In this document: positions 34,717-46,520 of the stretch, piece by piece
Layout: every line of letters begins with the position of its first letter
Position numbering within the stretch: the first letter of the stretch is position 1
Origin: Cloeon dipterum
Taxonomy: Eukaryota; Arthropoda; Insecta; Ephemeroptera; Baetidae
Assembly: GCF_949628265.1 (NCBI RefSeq)
Contig: NC_088787.1
Span: forward strand, 3,400,501 to 3,464,500
DNA: 64,000 nt
Direction of reading: 5' to 3'
Position numbers and translations under genes: made by a program
The notes under the pieces: generated by a model
Databases searched by the model: none
What the model saw: the letters and a program-made list of their open reading frames with translations, nothing else
What the model was told of the DNA's origin: nothing

Positions 34717-35864
34717 CACGGCAACTCGAAATGGCGCGAATGAGGTATCGAAACAGCTGCAGTTCGTCAGGTCGTCAGGTGGATTATATAGGGCGAACTT
34801 AAAGGAGAAGGATTTTCTTTTGCTAAAACTTCGGCAGAGTAATTGATTGCAAAGATTCAAAGTCATTGATTATACGGAATTTTTTATATTTAATATTTTA
34901 ATCTTTCACACAAATTGAAATGTTTGTCAAAGTATTTGCTTTTGTTAAGTTAGATTTAATCTCCCGATCTATATCTTCTATTAAAATTATGTGGCAAGCT
35001 TGAAGGCAACATGCAGTGCTCTCATTTCTCTCTTTGAAACTGAATGGCGCGCAATAGAGAAAGTGATATGCCACGACGGTTAAACGGTGGATATCAGGGC
35101 TGGATATCGGGAGCACTGCGCAAAAAGCCCCGGTTGGCCGCAGCAAAATGGGCCGCAGAGGCCAGCCAAACACGAAAAGGGTCAATAGCGGTGGCCTGGG
35201 TGAATATTTTGGTTTGCCATTAATTATAATTTAGGTCGCTCTATTCGTCTTAAATCTCATTTCCAAGGAACTAAAGAAATGTTTTCACCAAATATGGTTT
35301 TCATTGAACATTGAATTTAAAGATTTTTTTATTAAACGAATTGTTACAATTTTGAATGTGTTATTATAAAATTGATATAAACTTTTGGCAATTGCAAACG
35401 TTTTGGAGAATTTTAAAAATCAATTTCCAAACAATTTATTTTGCCTTATTTTACATAAAAATCCCCTTGACCAGATATGTGTAGTAATTGGCTTGTTATT
35501 TATTTCAGAACAACAAACTGCTTGATATTTCAATGAAATGTCCTTGAAAATATAATTTAATTCGAAGTTTATAATAATATAATAAAAATTAACATCATCT
35601 ATGTGCTGAAAAAATAGTACTATATTTTAAATAATTTTGTTAGTTTTACCATGAGTAATAGAAGAAAGATTAATTATTATTGCTTAAAATGTTATAAAAT
35701 TATATTTGAACTGTTGTTAGTTAAAACGTGTCACATTTTCTTAAAAATAGGGCTTTAGAAATATTTAATTCCGTTAGCGAGTCAAAATCAATTGTTTATT
35801 CCAAATTTGTCCGCAACGCGCCAACTTTTCACTCAATCAGTTTCCCACCTTCTGACTGGGAATG

Positions 35865-35975
35865 TCATTCATTGGTGGCGCTGCTGGCTCTACCCCTCTT
35901 CCCCCTCCTCCAAGCAATTCGTTGCCGCTGACGTCATAACAGGCGCGTGCCACAATTGTTGCGGGTTGCATAAGC
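35865..35975. repeat. Dispersed TGACGTCA element
   Basis: TTGCCGCTGACGTCATAAC, then GGCGCGTGCCACAATTGTTG and CGGGTTGCATAAGCTG. It is preceded by a GGTGGCGCTGCTGGC and pyrimidine-rich stretch shared with the 43.2 kb copy. Confidence 0.7.
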
Positions 35976-36194
35976 TGCTCGAGACTCGAGACCTTCGATC
36001 TGAAGGCGGCAAAGAGCACCGATTGCTCATTTTTTTTTATTTTTTAAGCTGAATGTTTAGCAATTTTTCTTTGGGCACATTTATTTGTGGAGAGACGTAA
36101 AATTAAGACGAGAATAGTGCAGAAGGAGAGAAAACGTGTCACACAGCATTGGCAAAATTTTATTACAATCGTGGCGCTGAACAGCCACCTGAAT

Positions 36195-36270
36195 TCCCCC
36201 TTTTCCATTCCATCCATTGCCTCTGACGTCACGAAAGTCGCATGTAACTCTTGCTGCGGGTTGCGTCAGC
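36195..36270. repeat. Dispersed TGACGTCA element
   Basis: ATTGCCTCTGACGTCACGAA, then GTCGCATGTAACTCTTGCTG and CGGGTTGCGTCAGCTG. It lies about 300 bases from the previous copy, so two are in tandem here. Confidence 0.65.
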
Positions 36271-36670
36271 TGCTTGTTTTGCTGGCGAAAAAGTAGTTAG
36301 TCAGTTTAGAAAAAAAATTACATTGGTTTTCATCTAGAGTCAAGAAAATTTAAACATTTTTGATTTTGAACTATTTTATTAGAAAGTGACAGTAGTTACA
36401 AACCGTTTCTGAAACCAGATTTTACTCGTATTTATCGAAAAAATTAAACAATGACAATTTAGTTACAGGATTGTACAAAACTTTGTATTTACATCACTTG
36501 CTGAAAAGTGCTTGTCTACTTAACGTATCACGGAGAGAGATGATAAGAAAAAAAAGGACAGGATTACAAATATCAGTCTGGAAAAAACAAACTTGGTCAA
36601 CATGTCATTTAGATCGTAGCTGCACTTGAAAAATGTAAACTCTTACATAGCCTTTTATTAAAAGGCGCTG

Positions 36671-38344
36671 TTAAGGATTGTCTATGCCATGAATTGTTTC
36701 TAAATGTCTTTTCATATTTTTGCCAGTAATTGATTTTCCGCACAAATCGCATGTTTCCAGAGTTTTGTTTTCCACATGTGTTTGTTTTTTATGTTTAGCC
36801 TGGACATACAATGAAACGAATTTCCTTTTGCACTGATCACATTTGAATTTGCGTTCAATTAAAAGGTGCGTCACGGCCAAGTGGTTCTTCAAGTAAGCCA
36901 AATTGGGGAAGCTTTTGGGACAGTGTGCGCAGTGCTTCAAATTCAGTCTCTTGTGAATGTGATTCAAGTGGAGTTTCAGTAGTTTTTCACTTTTGTAGTA
37001 CCTTCTGCACGGCTCACACTTGAATCCCAATTGTTTGTGCTGCAAACCACGCCAGGAATTATTTTTGTGTTTCCTTTTCACGTGGTAATCCAACAAAGAA
37101 AGTATTTTAAAAGCCTTTGGGCACTTGTCACATTTAAAGAGAGTTGTTCTGCATGTTTTTAAGTGCGATTGGTACAAACCTGAGCATTCAAATTCATTCT
37201 TGCAGCGCTTGCAGTTCATTCTTTTCACATGATTGTTACTCATAGCTTTAACAGTAACATCTGAATTGCAAATTGAGCACATGCGTGACTTGTGATTTAG
37301 TCGTTCATGATCTGCCAGATGCTGCTTGGTAGAAAACACATTTTGGCAATTGTCACACTTGATTGTCTTTGGCAAATGCAAACGAGAAACGTGACGTGAC
37401 AAATCACCTTTCAATTTAGATTTGAACTCACAATGGTGGCAATTGTAGACTTTTGCCTCATCTTCTTCCTTGTGAACAGAATCAAAGTGGACCTTCATTT
37501 CAGGTTTCGATTTGAAATAACAGAGGCAACCAAAGAATTTGCATCTAACACGAAACTCGGCATGAACACAACGAATATGTTTTCTGACGACATTGGACCT
37601 CCGAAACTCTTTCTCGCAAAAACTGCACTTGATCAGTTTCTTTTCATGCACTACCTTGGTGTGGCTTTCCTTTTCCTCGACAGTGTGGAAATACGTGGCA
37701 CAATTCTGAGAGTCACACCTGATGGCATTCGCATGCATTTTTCTCACGTGATCCCTAATTTTTGTGACAACTTGTCCACAGTATAAGCATTTCTTCTTGC
37801 TCTTTCGACCGTCAGACATTGCAGCTTGCTCTTCATTTTCTTCCGTCTCGCTTTTCGGCAACTCAATCTTGTCCAGCTGCACCCAGCACTGCTCTATTTT
37901 TCCTTCTGCAACAATGCAATTTATAAAGAAGTCAAACTTATTCAATTTGTTTGTAAAAATAAAACCAGTGAAAATAATGTTTACGGCATTTAATTAAAGA
38001 AGCAAAATTACCAAAATAGTTTTTTCGTAATTCCTTGAAGGTGCTGTCCAGCTGCTCATTTGTTTGCCACCAAGCAAGATTTTCTAATTCAGGTACGTTT
38101 CTGGCCAGAAACCTAGGGAAAAGGTTAATATCGGGGAAAAAATTCCAACTTAATGATCTCACTCTGCGTGCCAGATGCAGAAACTGCAAATCAGATCTTC
38201 ATCCTCGAATTCCTCTGCAAATTCGTAGCCGCAGACGTTCAAGAGCCAAGTCTGCAGCTTTTCTTTGTCCAATTGGACAGCCTGGACAGCGCCGTCCGCC
38301 GTCGGACGCTCGCACACGCGGCAGAACGGCTTTACCAGCGGCAT
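36671..38344 (-). CDS. ZAD-C2H2 zinc-finger protein 4
   Basis: Predicted 505 aa. Exons: 38344-38163, 38112-38012, 37905-36671. ZAD: FCRVCERPTADGAV, LICSFCIWHAE, FLARNVPELENLAWW, KELRKNYF. The linker (CWVQLDKIELPKSE) and about 13 finger units follow, such as CLYCGQVVTKIRDH, IKCSFCEKEFRRSNV and KFKCDQCKRKFVSL. The protein ends ETIHGIDNP, as in ZAD proteins 1 and 5. Length, exon phases and finger order are the same as in the other minus-strand copies, so they are recent tandem duplicates. The ATG was chosen because all five genes share MPL or MSF followed by the first Cys pair. It is expected to be a nuclear DNA-binding protein with unknown targets. Confidence 0.93.
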
Positions 38345-39937
38345 CACGGCAACTCGAAATGGCGCGAATGAGATCGAAACAGCTGCAGTTCGTCAGGGTA
38401 GTCAGGTGGATTACAGGGTCAACGAAAAGGAGAAGGAATCGCCGGAAGAAACTTGAGCAAATCTATCGATTTGAGACGAAAGAATAAAATACGGAAGTGA
38501 AGATTTATCGATTTTTTTATTATTTCTGTATTAATCATCAATTTCACATTGTGATTTTTATCAATTTTAAAAGTGTTTTGAAGTCAATTCAACTCTGGAT
38601 CATTCTCCTATAAAAATAGAGCGGCAAGCACAAAAGTATTCTCTGCTCTTTCTCTTCTTTTCAAACTCAATGGCGCGTCTGAGGAAACGAGGTGGCACGA
38701 CCTTTGCCATTTGTTAATTTTATCTCAAGTCGTAATTCTCACTGATGTTCATTATTTCTTAATGACCGTCATTGAAATTTCTGATCCACGAAAACTACAT
38801 CCGCGACTGGTGCATTAAAATTATTGAGCAGGCAAATGAGGTTTAAATTTTTACTGTTTGCAATAGAGTTGAATTTGGTCTTTTCTTCTGATAGATGTTA
38901 GAGAGATGTGGAATAAAAAATATGAATGCTGCTTTCCTCGAATAGTTATATCTACAATATATTGGTAATTTTGCAATTTTAAATTAGCATTAAAATGATT
39001 AGTTAATTTTTTTAACTTAAGGGTTGTCTTCTCGCTCGAGCCCCCGAAATAAAATTTGCATTGCGACAACAGAATTATTTTCAACAAAATTAAAATGGGC
39101 AAATCGTCTTAAGACTTGTATGCACTTTCATAAAATAGTTAGCAGTTTGTGTATGCCTTATAAAATGATTCGCTTCCAACTGGCTGGAATTGAGCCAGCC
39201 ACCGCTTCAAAACTACGCGGCTGAGACCTTTGTTGCTTTATTGAGTGTCAAACCTCCACCTTCTGTCCCGAACTTCAACATAAAACCTAGAGATGGCGCC
39301 AAAATTTATACCTTGCTCAGGAGATTTGGAAGAAACAGCTGTCTCTTTGCTACACGAGCTGAAAACTGGATATTTTGGGTAATATCCGCCCTAAACTATA
39401 ACTAAGTGCTAATAAAGTGTTTCGAAACGCTCAAATAACTCAATAGGCTGGTGAGCCTAGATTATAAAAAATCTTCAGAGAAAAAGCATTAGTCTAGAAA
39501 AGAATAAGGCAAAACGTCTATCCTGATTTAGTTTATTTTAAATATGTCAGACAGTTCTTAACAAAATCCAAGGAGAATCATTCAAAATTATTGTGGTTTG
39601 GTGAGCTATGAAAAGAGCACACCAAAATACCAGTGGCAGCATTTTCGGATTTTCAGGCTTGTTAAGAAAAAATAATTTTTTTCTATTGTTGCTAAAAATT
39701 TATTTTTTTCATACAATTTCAAGTGTTGATTTTATGCAGCACAATCTTGCTTGTCATTTGCATATTCTTACGTCCTAAAAATTTTCTAACTGATATATAC
39801 ACATGATTTGCTATATTTTACAATTTCAAAATTGCTGTACAAAGCTTTCTTCATGGAATTTTAAAATCTTTAGCTAAATCTAAAAGTTTTTTGATTCCAA
39901 ATTTCTTTTTGGTTTAATTTACACCTTGGCGAGAGTA
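38345..39937. other. Spacer between ZAD gene 4 and copy C
   Basis: 5' flank of ZAD gene 4 with the CAGCTGCAG block (38380), then AT-rich sequence. A possible SINE is at about 39020-39265 (separate entry). Bases 39460-39937 are paralogous to the 3' flank of copy A. No gene seen. Confidence 0.5.
39020..39265 (-). repeat. Possible tRNA-derived SINE
   Basis: On the minus strand a pol III B-box-like GGCTCAATTCC (39185-39195) follows a CAGCCGCGTAGTTTTGAAGC segment that could be a decayed A-box region. The same head and about 150 bases of tail recur at about 46340-46520. It lacks a full cloverleaf. Confidence 0.4.
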
Positions 39938-41246
39938 TCAATTTTTTTTCCAATTCGGCTTAACTGGATGTTTGTGAGATCTCTTTTTACTCATTGTCAT
40001 TTTTTGTTTGCACTCGAGGCATTCCCACTTAATAGCATGACATATTGATATGTGTTGCCTCAGATTATTCTCTGTCGCAAATAATTTTGGACAATAATCG
40101 CATTTGATTGTTTTTGGCGGAGCTGGCAAATGCTTGCGTACGATGTGAGCTTCTAAATTACCCTTTAAGTATGCTGAGAATCGTGCACAAATATCGCACT
40201 CGAATTGTTTCACTAGCTTTTCCATCTGCACATCGGTCTTTGGTACACGTACCAATGTTTTCACTCCGTTTCTATTTTCAATCTTGTGTGTATAGTTTTT
40301 TTTGTTTTGTTCTTCTGATTTTTGTGCTCTATTCTTGTGAACCTTCAAGTGAGCATAAATGTTGCCATATTCCATGTCATTGCACACCTGGCAGACGCCC
40401 TCCCAACGTCTTTTTTTATCCCGACTCCCGTTTGCTTTCCTCTTCTTGGCTCTTGAGTGTTTCTTCGCGTCCGCTGAATCGGTATTCGGTTTCCTCTTCC
40501 GCTTTTGACCTGAGTATCCCCTTGTTGAAGGTTCTGCAACGTGAAAATTTCACAAATAATAATTTGAAGCAAATAAAATGATTTGAAAATGTATTATTCA
40601 TTTTTTGCCATCTACATATATCAATTGAAGAGAGGCTTTCTTTCTTTACTGACGAATATCACGAAAATATTTCTCACCAGGTTCAATCCTGCTGACTGAG
40701 ACTACAGATTCATCCGTCGAATCCGTAATTTGATCTTGAATCGCAACACTTTGGCTCTCACAAATAATGCCCTCTAAAATATTATTTTCACTTAAAAAGA
40801 ATTCAATGAAATCATTCGAGTGAGCTAACCTGAAGCAGGACAAACACCAAAGTTAGAAGTATTAACCGAAGTTGGTTCTTGTTCGAATATCTTCGGACAT
40901 TCGGGTGGTAAGGAATTCGCGTTCGAAACAACCCCGTTTTCATTCGCACGCGGAACCTGTCTTGCTGTCTGTTCCACTTGCGGCTCATCGGCAGCAGCGT
41001 TCACTGCTGCCAAAGTTTCTTCCTTTCCTAGCTGGTCGCTCGCTTCCTTAGAGTTCTGTTCGTCTGGAGGTGGTGATTCCTCACAAGGAAACTCATTCAA
41101 GCTGAAACAAATATAAACAATCTGAAAATTAATTTATCTGAACAAAAGCCCTGGACTTTTTCTTACACATAACAAGCGACGCAATAGTTGCCGCGTTGCT
41201 TTTTTTCTGTGCATCCTTTCCTAGTGCATTTGTCTTCTGAATCCAT
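39938..41246 (-). CDS. Small zinc-finger family, copy C (intact)
   Basis: Predicted 347 aa. Exons: 41246-41167, 41101-40830, 40773-40678, 40533-39938. The N-terminal exon is of the A type (CTRKGC then YCVACY). It has lost one Cys seen in copy A (KKECG against KKQRG). The acidic linker (CEESPPPDEQN; VEQTARQVPRANE) and IQDQITDST follow. The basic stretch in exon four is the most Lys/Arg-rich of the family (GQKRKRKPN; SRAKKRKAN). Fingers: CQVCNDMEYGNIYAHLKVH, FECDICARFSAYLKG (with a three-residue insert before the next unit), IKCDYCPKLFATENN and WECLECKQK, ending PVKPNWKKN. Exon phases match B exactly. An in-frame ATG at 41560 would extend the N-terminus by reading a different frame. I preferred 41246 because only this frame is kept in all four copies. 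Confidence 0.87.
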
Positions 41247-41969
41247 TGTGGCGATCCAAAGCCGACGCGTTTTCCTTCACGCGTAGCCCGTCTGAGAATG
41301 AAAAGCTTTGCGGGAGAATATCGGCTCATCGATTCAGGGGAAAGTGTTTTTTGTATTTTGCTGAAAGATTCATGGAATTTCTTATAAAGATTTGACATTT
41401 TTTTGCTCGAATTCCTGGAATTGTTATCTACCACGAAAATCCTCTTTCTAGAGAAATTCCTTCTTTCCTGCTTTTGTTGACACAATGATGGATCGAAATT
41501 TTTATCTTGATTAATGCTCTCCGTTATTTCAAAATTATAAAAGAAGTTATTTCTAACCATACCAATACGCGTGATGTGGGTATTATTCTCTAGTTGCGAA
41601 AAATCCGATTAAAGCGTCCACTGCCGTCCCCAAAGAAATTCAAAGCCCAGCCGCCTTTTCAGAGGGCCGCGCGACCTAACAGTTTCCTTTTCTTCCGAAC
41701 CCAAATTTTGACGCGAAACCCGATAAATCAACGCCTTTTGATGCGAAACGAAGTCTGAAAAGCAGCCAAAATTACCCTGCGGTCCATTAGCTGATTAAAA
41801 ATATTAGAAGAAACAGAGATTTTTGTGCATACATTTTCAACATACTTTCGGTTGGTTTTGGGACGGAGGCCACTTTAGATTCTTTCAGAGCAGAATTTTA
41901 TGTACAGTTTAACGAACTTTGGATTTCTAATCTACGACCAATAGCAGCCGAAATATTAATTTTTAAAAG

Positions 41970-42060
41970 CAAAAAACGTGGTTTATCACATTTTAAACGT
42001 TGGTGTTCGGGGTCCAGGTGGGGCCCTGTGGGCCGTAGGGCGATAATCCCGTGCAAAACA
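41970..42060. repeat. GC-rich dispersed unit, truncated copy
   Basis: AACGTTGGTGTTCGGGGTCC then GGGGCCCTGTGGGCCGTAG. Matches the first half of the unit at 31585, then breaks off at about 42050 into unrelated sequence. Confidence 0.6.
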
Positions 42061-42429
42061 GCTCTTCAAAGGTGCGGATCCTCTTCTCTGTTTTTTCTCA
42101 GGTCGGTGCTAAGAGCTTTTCAAAGGGCGAATGCAAGCAGCTGATGCGCGGGAGAGTTTCCATTCCAGCTTTGATATGATTGAAATCGCAGACGAAATAA
42201 ATAATTTAATTCTTTTATTGAACACAATCAATCCAAACGCAAATACGGACACGAAAGCCGGCCAATCGATGCCTTTCGGTGCGAAATGAAAGGTCGAGTA
42301 GTCAAAATCACCCTCCGGCCCAAAGGTGAAATAAAATAAAGTTCAAAAGAAATGGTGTCTTTTAGCGCGGGTTTTCTAGGCTTAAGGACCATTAATTTTA
42401 GCCTCTGCGGCAAATAGGAGCCGTGTTAT

Positions 42430-42560
42430 AATGTCCTAATTTTCAAGTTTTGGTTTTCAGGGTCCTGCCTGGGCCCTATTGGCCGCAGGGTAATAACTCA
42501 GACACCAGTCAATTGCTAAGACACGCGTGTTCAGGTTTTCAAAATTGGACCAATTTTCGA
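42430..42560. repeat. GC-rich dispersed unit, diverged copy
   Basis: GGTCCTGCCTGGGCCCTATT, GGCCGCAGGGTAATAACTC and an ACACCAGTCAATTG segment follow the same order as the unit at 31585, with many changes. Confidence 0.5.
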
Positions 42561-43189
42561 ATTACTAATATGTATTTTCAAACAGCCGATATTGGACATT
42601 GACTTAACCCTGAAAACCTTAAAAAAATTAATTACGTGTCTTTTGACTCAAAATAAAATAAACGAGGGACAAGAAGGGGTTAGCGCAAAATCAAACTAGT
42701 GCCAAAAACGCGTTTTTTAAAAATACCTCATGGTCAGTGTTATAACCCAGGGTTTTGTAATTGGTCTCATGTAACGCTACGCATTTTTTGATACCAAAAT
42801 TTCCAATATTTAAGGGTTTGAAGTCCGAAAATGAGCATTTTTGCTAAATCTTTGCTTATGATTTACACGAAAAGAGACAATGTTTCCAATTTTTTGCATA
42901 TTTTTTGACTGGCCTAAATTTGCGCTGCCACTTCTATTTATGACTAGGATTACATGAGTAAACTTGGTCAAGATTAACTAAACTTTTTTGAAAAGAGAAC
43001 GCGAACAAGACTGACTTATTCTTTCTATCTCACGTGTCTTGAGATTTCGGTCTTTCACAATTATGGAGGTTTGTTTTTGTTCAACACGTTGGTGGCATGG
43101 GAGGAAAAAACACGGAAAAAAACTCCTTTCCGCACTAAACAAATTTCGTATCTACGCAGTCTTTCCTGAACGCCTGCTCTCTCTCACTG

Positions 43190-43325
43190 GGAATGTCATT
43201 CATTCTTTCATTCGTTGGTGGTGCTGTCGGCCTTCTTTTACCACCCCCTCTTCCAAACCATTCGTTGCCGCTGACGTCATTCGAGTCGCGTGCCACTTTT
43301 GTTGCCGGTTGCATAAGCTGTACGA
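43190..43325. repeat. Dispersed TGACGTCA element
   Basis: GTTGGTGGTGCTGTCGGCC, a pyrimidine-rich run, TTGCCGCTGACGTCATTCG, GTCGCGTGCCACTTTTGTTG and CCGGTTGCATAAGCTG. It is the most complete copy and best defines the ~130-base unit. Confidence 0.72.
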
Positions 43326-43700
43326 TCTGAAGGCGTCAAACTGAACCAAAAATTGATATCAATTTTGAAAGTTAAGAGTGGTCATTATAAAGAAATTACA
43401 CTATGTTTTTTACACATATTATTATCAGAAACTTTAGTTACAAACGCAGGATTATTGCTTATTAATCGATTCCGCAAAATTGATATAAAGACCAAATAAA
43501 CAGAATTTCCCGAAACCCAGATTTTACAGCTAACAAGTGCTTGTCTACTTGATTTGATGAATCTGGAGAAAATAATAAAAAACGAAAATATGGAATTACA
43601 AATATCAGTTTCACAAAACAAATTTATGCTATTTAGCATTTTAATCATTTCTGTACTTTAAGTTATCGATTTTTCTACAACCTTACAAAAATGGGCACAG

Positions 43701-45385
43701 CTAAGGATTGTCTATGCCGTGAATTTGCAGTAAATGTGTTTTCACGTTATGGCAATACATCGTTTTTCTGCAAACCTTGCACGTTTCCAGAAGTTTGTTT
43801 TTCAAATGTGATTCCCTCTTGTGCTTAGCCAAGAAATACGAGGAAACGAGTTTCTTTTCACACTGGTCACATTCCAATTTGCGTTCAATCAAATTGTGTT
43901 CAACAGCCAAGTGGTTTTCCAAGTGTGCAAAATCAGTGAAGCTTTTTGGACAGTGAGCGCAGTGCTTCAAATTCAGTCTCTTGTGAGTGTAATTCAAGTG
44001 GGCTTTCAGTTGTTTTTCACTTTTGTAGTACCTCTTGCACGGCTCGCACTTGAATCCAAGATTTTTGTGCTGCAAACCACTCCAGGAATTGTTTCTGTGT
44101 TTCCTTTTCACGTGGTAATTCAACAAAGCATGAAATTTAAATGCCTTTGGGCACTTGTCACATTTGAAGAGAGTTGTTCTGCATGTTTTCAAGTGTGACT
44201 GGTACAAACCTGAGCATTCAAATTCTTTCTTGCAGTGCGTGCAGTTCTTTCTCTTCAAATGGCGACTCATGTCTCTCAGAATAACATCTGAATTGCAAAT
44301 TGAGCACACCCGAAATTTATGATCATCTCTTGCATGTTTTGCCAGATGCTGCTTGGTGGAAAACATTTTGTAGCATGTATTGCACTTGATCATTTTTGGT
44401 AAATGCAAACGAGAAATATGAAGCAACAAATTATGTTTCGATTTAGATTTGAACTCGCAATGGTAGCACTTGTAGGCTTTTTCCTCATCTTCTTTCTTGT
44501 GAACAGAATCAAAGTGGAAAATCATTTCTGGTTCTGATTTGAAATAGCATAGGCAACCCATGAATTTGCATCTGACACGAAACTCGAAATGAAAACGACG
44601 AATATGCCTTCTCATGTCACCGGACCACCGAAATTCTTTCTCGCAAAAATTGCACTTGAACAATTTCCTTGCTTTGGACTTTTCATGCACTTCCTTGGTG
44701 TGTTTGTCCTTTTCCTCGACAGTGTGGAAATATGTGACACAATTATGATAGTCACACCTGATGGCATTCTCATGCTTCTTTCTCATGTGACTACTAATGT
44801 TTGCGACTACTTGTCTACAGTAGAAGCATCTCTTCTTGCTCTTTCGACCATCAGACTTTCTCTCGTGCTCCGCATTTTCTTCCGTCTCGCTTTTCGGCAG
44901 CTCAATCTTCTCCAGCTGCACCCAGCACTGCTCCGCTTTCCCTTCTGCAACAATCCAAATAATTTACAAGTTATATTTCGGCATTTAGGTTAATTTTAAT
45001 AAAAAATGAATCTATTTTTGAGTCAATTCAATTCAAGTAGAAGCAAAATTACCAAAATATTTTTTGCGTAATTCCTTCAGGGTGCCTTCCAGCTGCACAT
45101 TTGTTGGCCACCAAGCAAGATTGTCATATTCAGGTAGTTGTCTGGCCAGAAATCTGGGGAAAAATGTTTATTCGGGGAAACATAATCGCATTTCAAAACT
45201 CACTCAGCGTGCAAGATGCAGAAACTGCAAATCAGATCTTCATCCTCGATTTCCTCTGCCAATTCATGGCCGCAGACGTTCAAGAACCAAGTCTGCAGCT
45301 TCTCCTTGTCCACTTGGGAAGCCTCGACAGCGCCGTCCGCCGTCGGACGCTCGCAAACGCGGCAGAGCGGCTTCACGAGCGGCAT
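43701..45385 (-). CDS. ZAD-C2H2 zinc-finger protein 5
   Basis: Predicted 508 aa. Exons: 45385-45204, 45153-45053, 44944-43701. ZAD: CRVCERPTADGAVEASQ, LICSFCILHAE, FLARQLPEYDNLAWW, KELRKKYF. The linker and first three finger units are identical in protein to ZAD gene 3 (CFYCRQVVANISSH; FKCNFCEKEFRWSGD). Later units differ (KCYHCEFKSKSKHN; CTHCKKEFECSG; LECDQCEKKLVSS). The C-terminus ends LQIHGIDNP, like ZAD genes 1 and 4. About 13 finger units; all appear to keep Cys and His pairs. Predicted nuclear DNA-binding regulator. Confidence 0.93.
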
Positions 45386-46099
45386 CACGGCGACTCGAAA
45401 TGGCGCGAATGAGATCGAAACAGCTGCAGTTCGTCAGGGTCGTCAGGTGGATTACAGGGTAAACGAGAAGGATAAGTAAACGCTGGAAGAAACTTAGGCA
45501 AATCTATCGTTTTTGAAGGGTGCGGCATTAAATTATTCGAAGCTAACAACCTTCAATTTATAAAGCATTTGGCGAATTTTATTGTAATAAATAAATAACA
45601 CATTAGTGATTAAGCTATTTTACCTCCAGACCTATCTCATTGAGGCCACTCTCTCTTCTCTTCCTTTCAAACCCAATGGTGCGTCGGAGAACTGAATTGC
45701 CTTTGGTCAATTAACTCCCAAGTCACAAAGCTCATTTACGTTCTTTATTTTAATGTCCTAGATATAAATTTCTGATCGATGAATTTAGAGTACACCTCAG
45801 CTGATGGTGAATTCATAGTAATTAAAACTATTAACAAGCAAAAGAGGTAGAAAAAGAATCTTCGGTGAAATGATGCATTGTTAATTATGCAATAATAAAA
45901 TTTAGCAGACAAAAGTAATTTTGAATAATTATTTCTTTAACACGGGAGTTTGTTTTCTCACACTCTCCACCAAATTTCAATTTCCAGTGCGATACCAGAT
46001 TTATTTTCTTCCCGAACGTCGGAAAACTGGCAATCATCAAAGTCGAGAGCAATAGTTTAGATTTTAATTATTTTTCTGACTGGGAGAAGTCATTCGTCC

Positions 46100-46210
46100 T
46101 TTCCTTGGTTTTTCTGTCGGCTGCCTGCCTTCCCCCTCCTCCAGTTTATTCAACGCCGCTGACGTCACATGAGTCGCGTGCCACTTTGTTGCGGGCTGCA
46201 AAAGCTGCCC
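46100..46210. repeat. Dispersed TGACGTCA element
   Basis: AACGCCGCTGACGTCACATG, then GTCGCGTGCCACTTTGTTG and CGGGCTGCAAAAGCTG. It is about 0.75 kb upstream of the ZAD gene 5 start. Confidence 0.7.
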
Positions 46211-46339
46211 GAACTGAAGGCGGAAAAATACACTTTTGCATATAATGAATAGTTGGAGGTTAGAAAAGGTGTTTAAAAAACATTTTATGAAATCAATCGA
46301 TTTAGAAAATTGAAAAATGGAAATGTACTTTGCTGATTT

Positions 46340-46520
46340 TGAGTCAAAATGTAAAAACAAAAATTAAAAGGGGAAAAACGTCTTTAGACTTTTACGCACT
46401 TCATTAATTAATTTGGCTTAAAAATGCTTCGCTTCCAACTGGCTGGAATCGAGCCAACCACCGCTTCAAAACTACGCGGCTGAGGCCTTTATTGCTTTAT
46501 TGATTTGTCAAACCTCCACC
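46340..46520 (-). repeat. Possible tRNA-derived SINE
   Basis: Second copy of the element at 39020-39265. The B-box-like GGCTCGATTCC is read on the minus strand at 46445-46455, with the same CAGCCGCGTAGTTTTGAAGC segment upstream and a shared tail. Confidence 0.42.

Larger units (their letters stand above)
34717..36670. other. Spacer between ZAD genes 3 and 4
   Basis: The promoter-proximal 150 bases hold the conserved CAGCTGCAG block (about 34755). Bases 34870-35700 are AT-rich with nothing recognised. Two TGACGTCA elements (35925 and 36225) follow, then the conserved 3' flank of ZAD gene 4. No gene was seen. Confidence 0.5.
41247..43700. other. Spacer between copy C and ZAD gene 5, built from repeated blocks
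   Basis: 41247-41560 is decayed flank shared with copies A, B and D. 41570-42060 and 42600-43330 are paralogous to 31180-32650. 42060-42560 contains a second, diverged version of the same unit, so the block is partly tandem. A TGACGTCA element lies near 43270. No coding sequence recognised. Confidence 0.55.

Noticed and set aside
41247..41560. N-terminal extension of copy C from an ATG at 41560
   Set aside because: The frame differs from the one kept in all four copies and is broken in A, B and D, so it is more likely flank than coding.
46431..46510. A true tRNA gene
   Set aside because: A B-box-like segment is present, but no D-arm and no acceptor stem pairing could be built.
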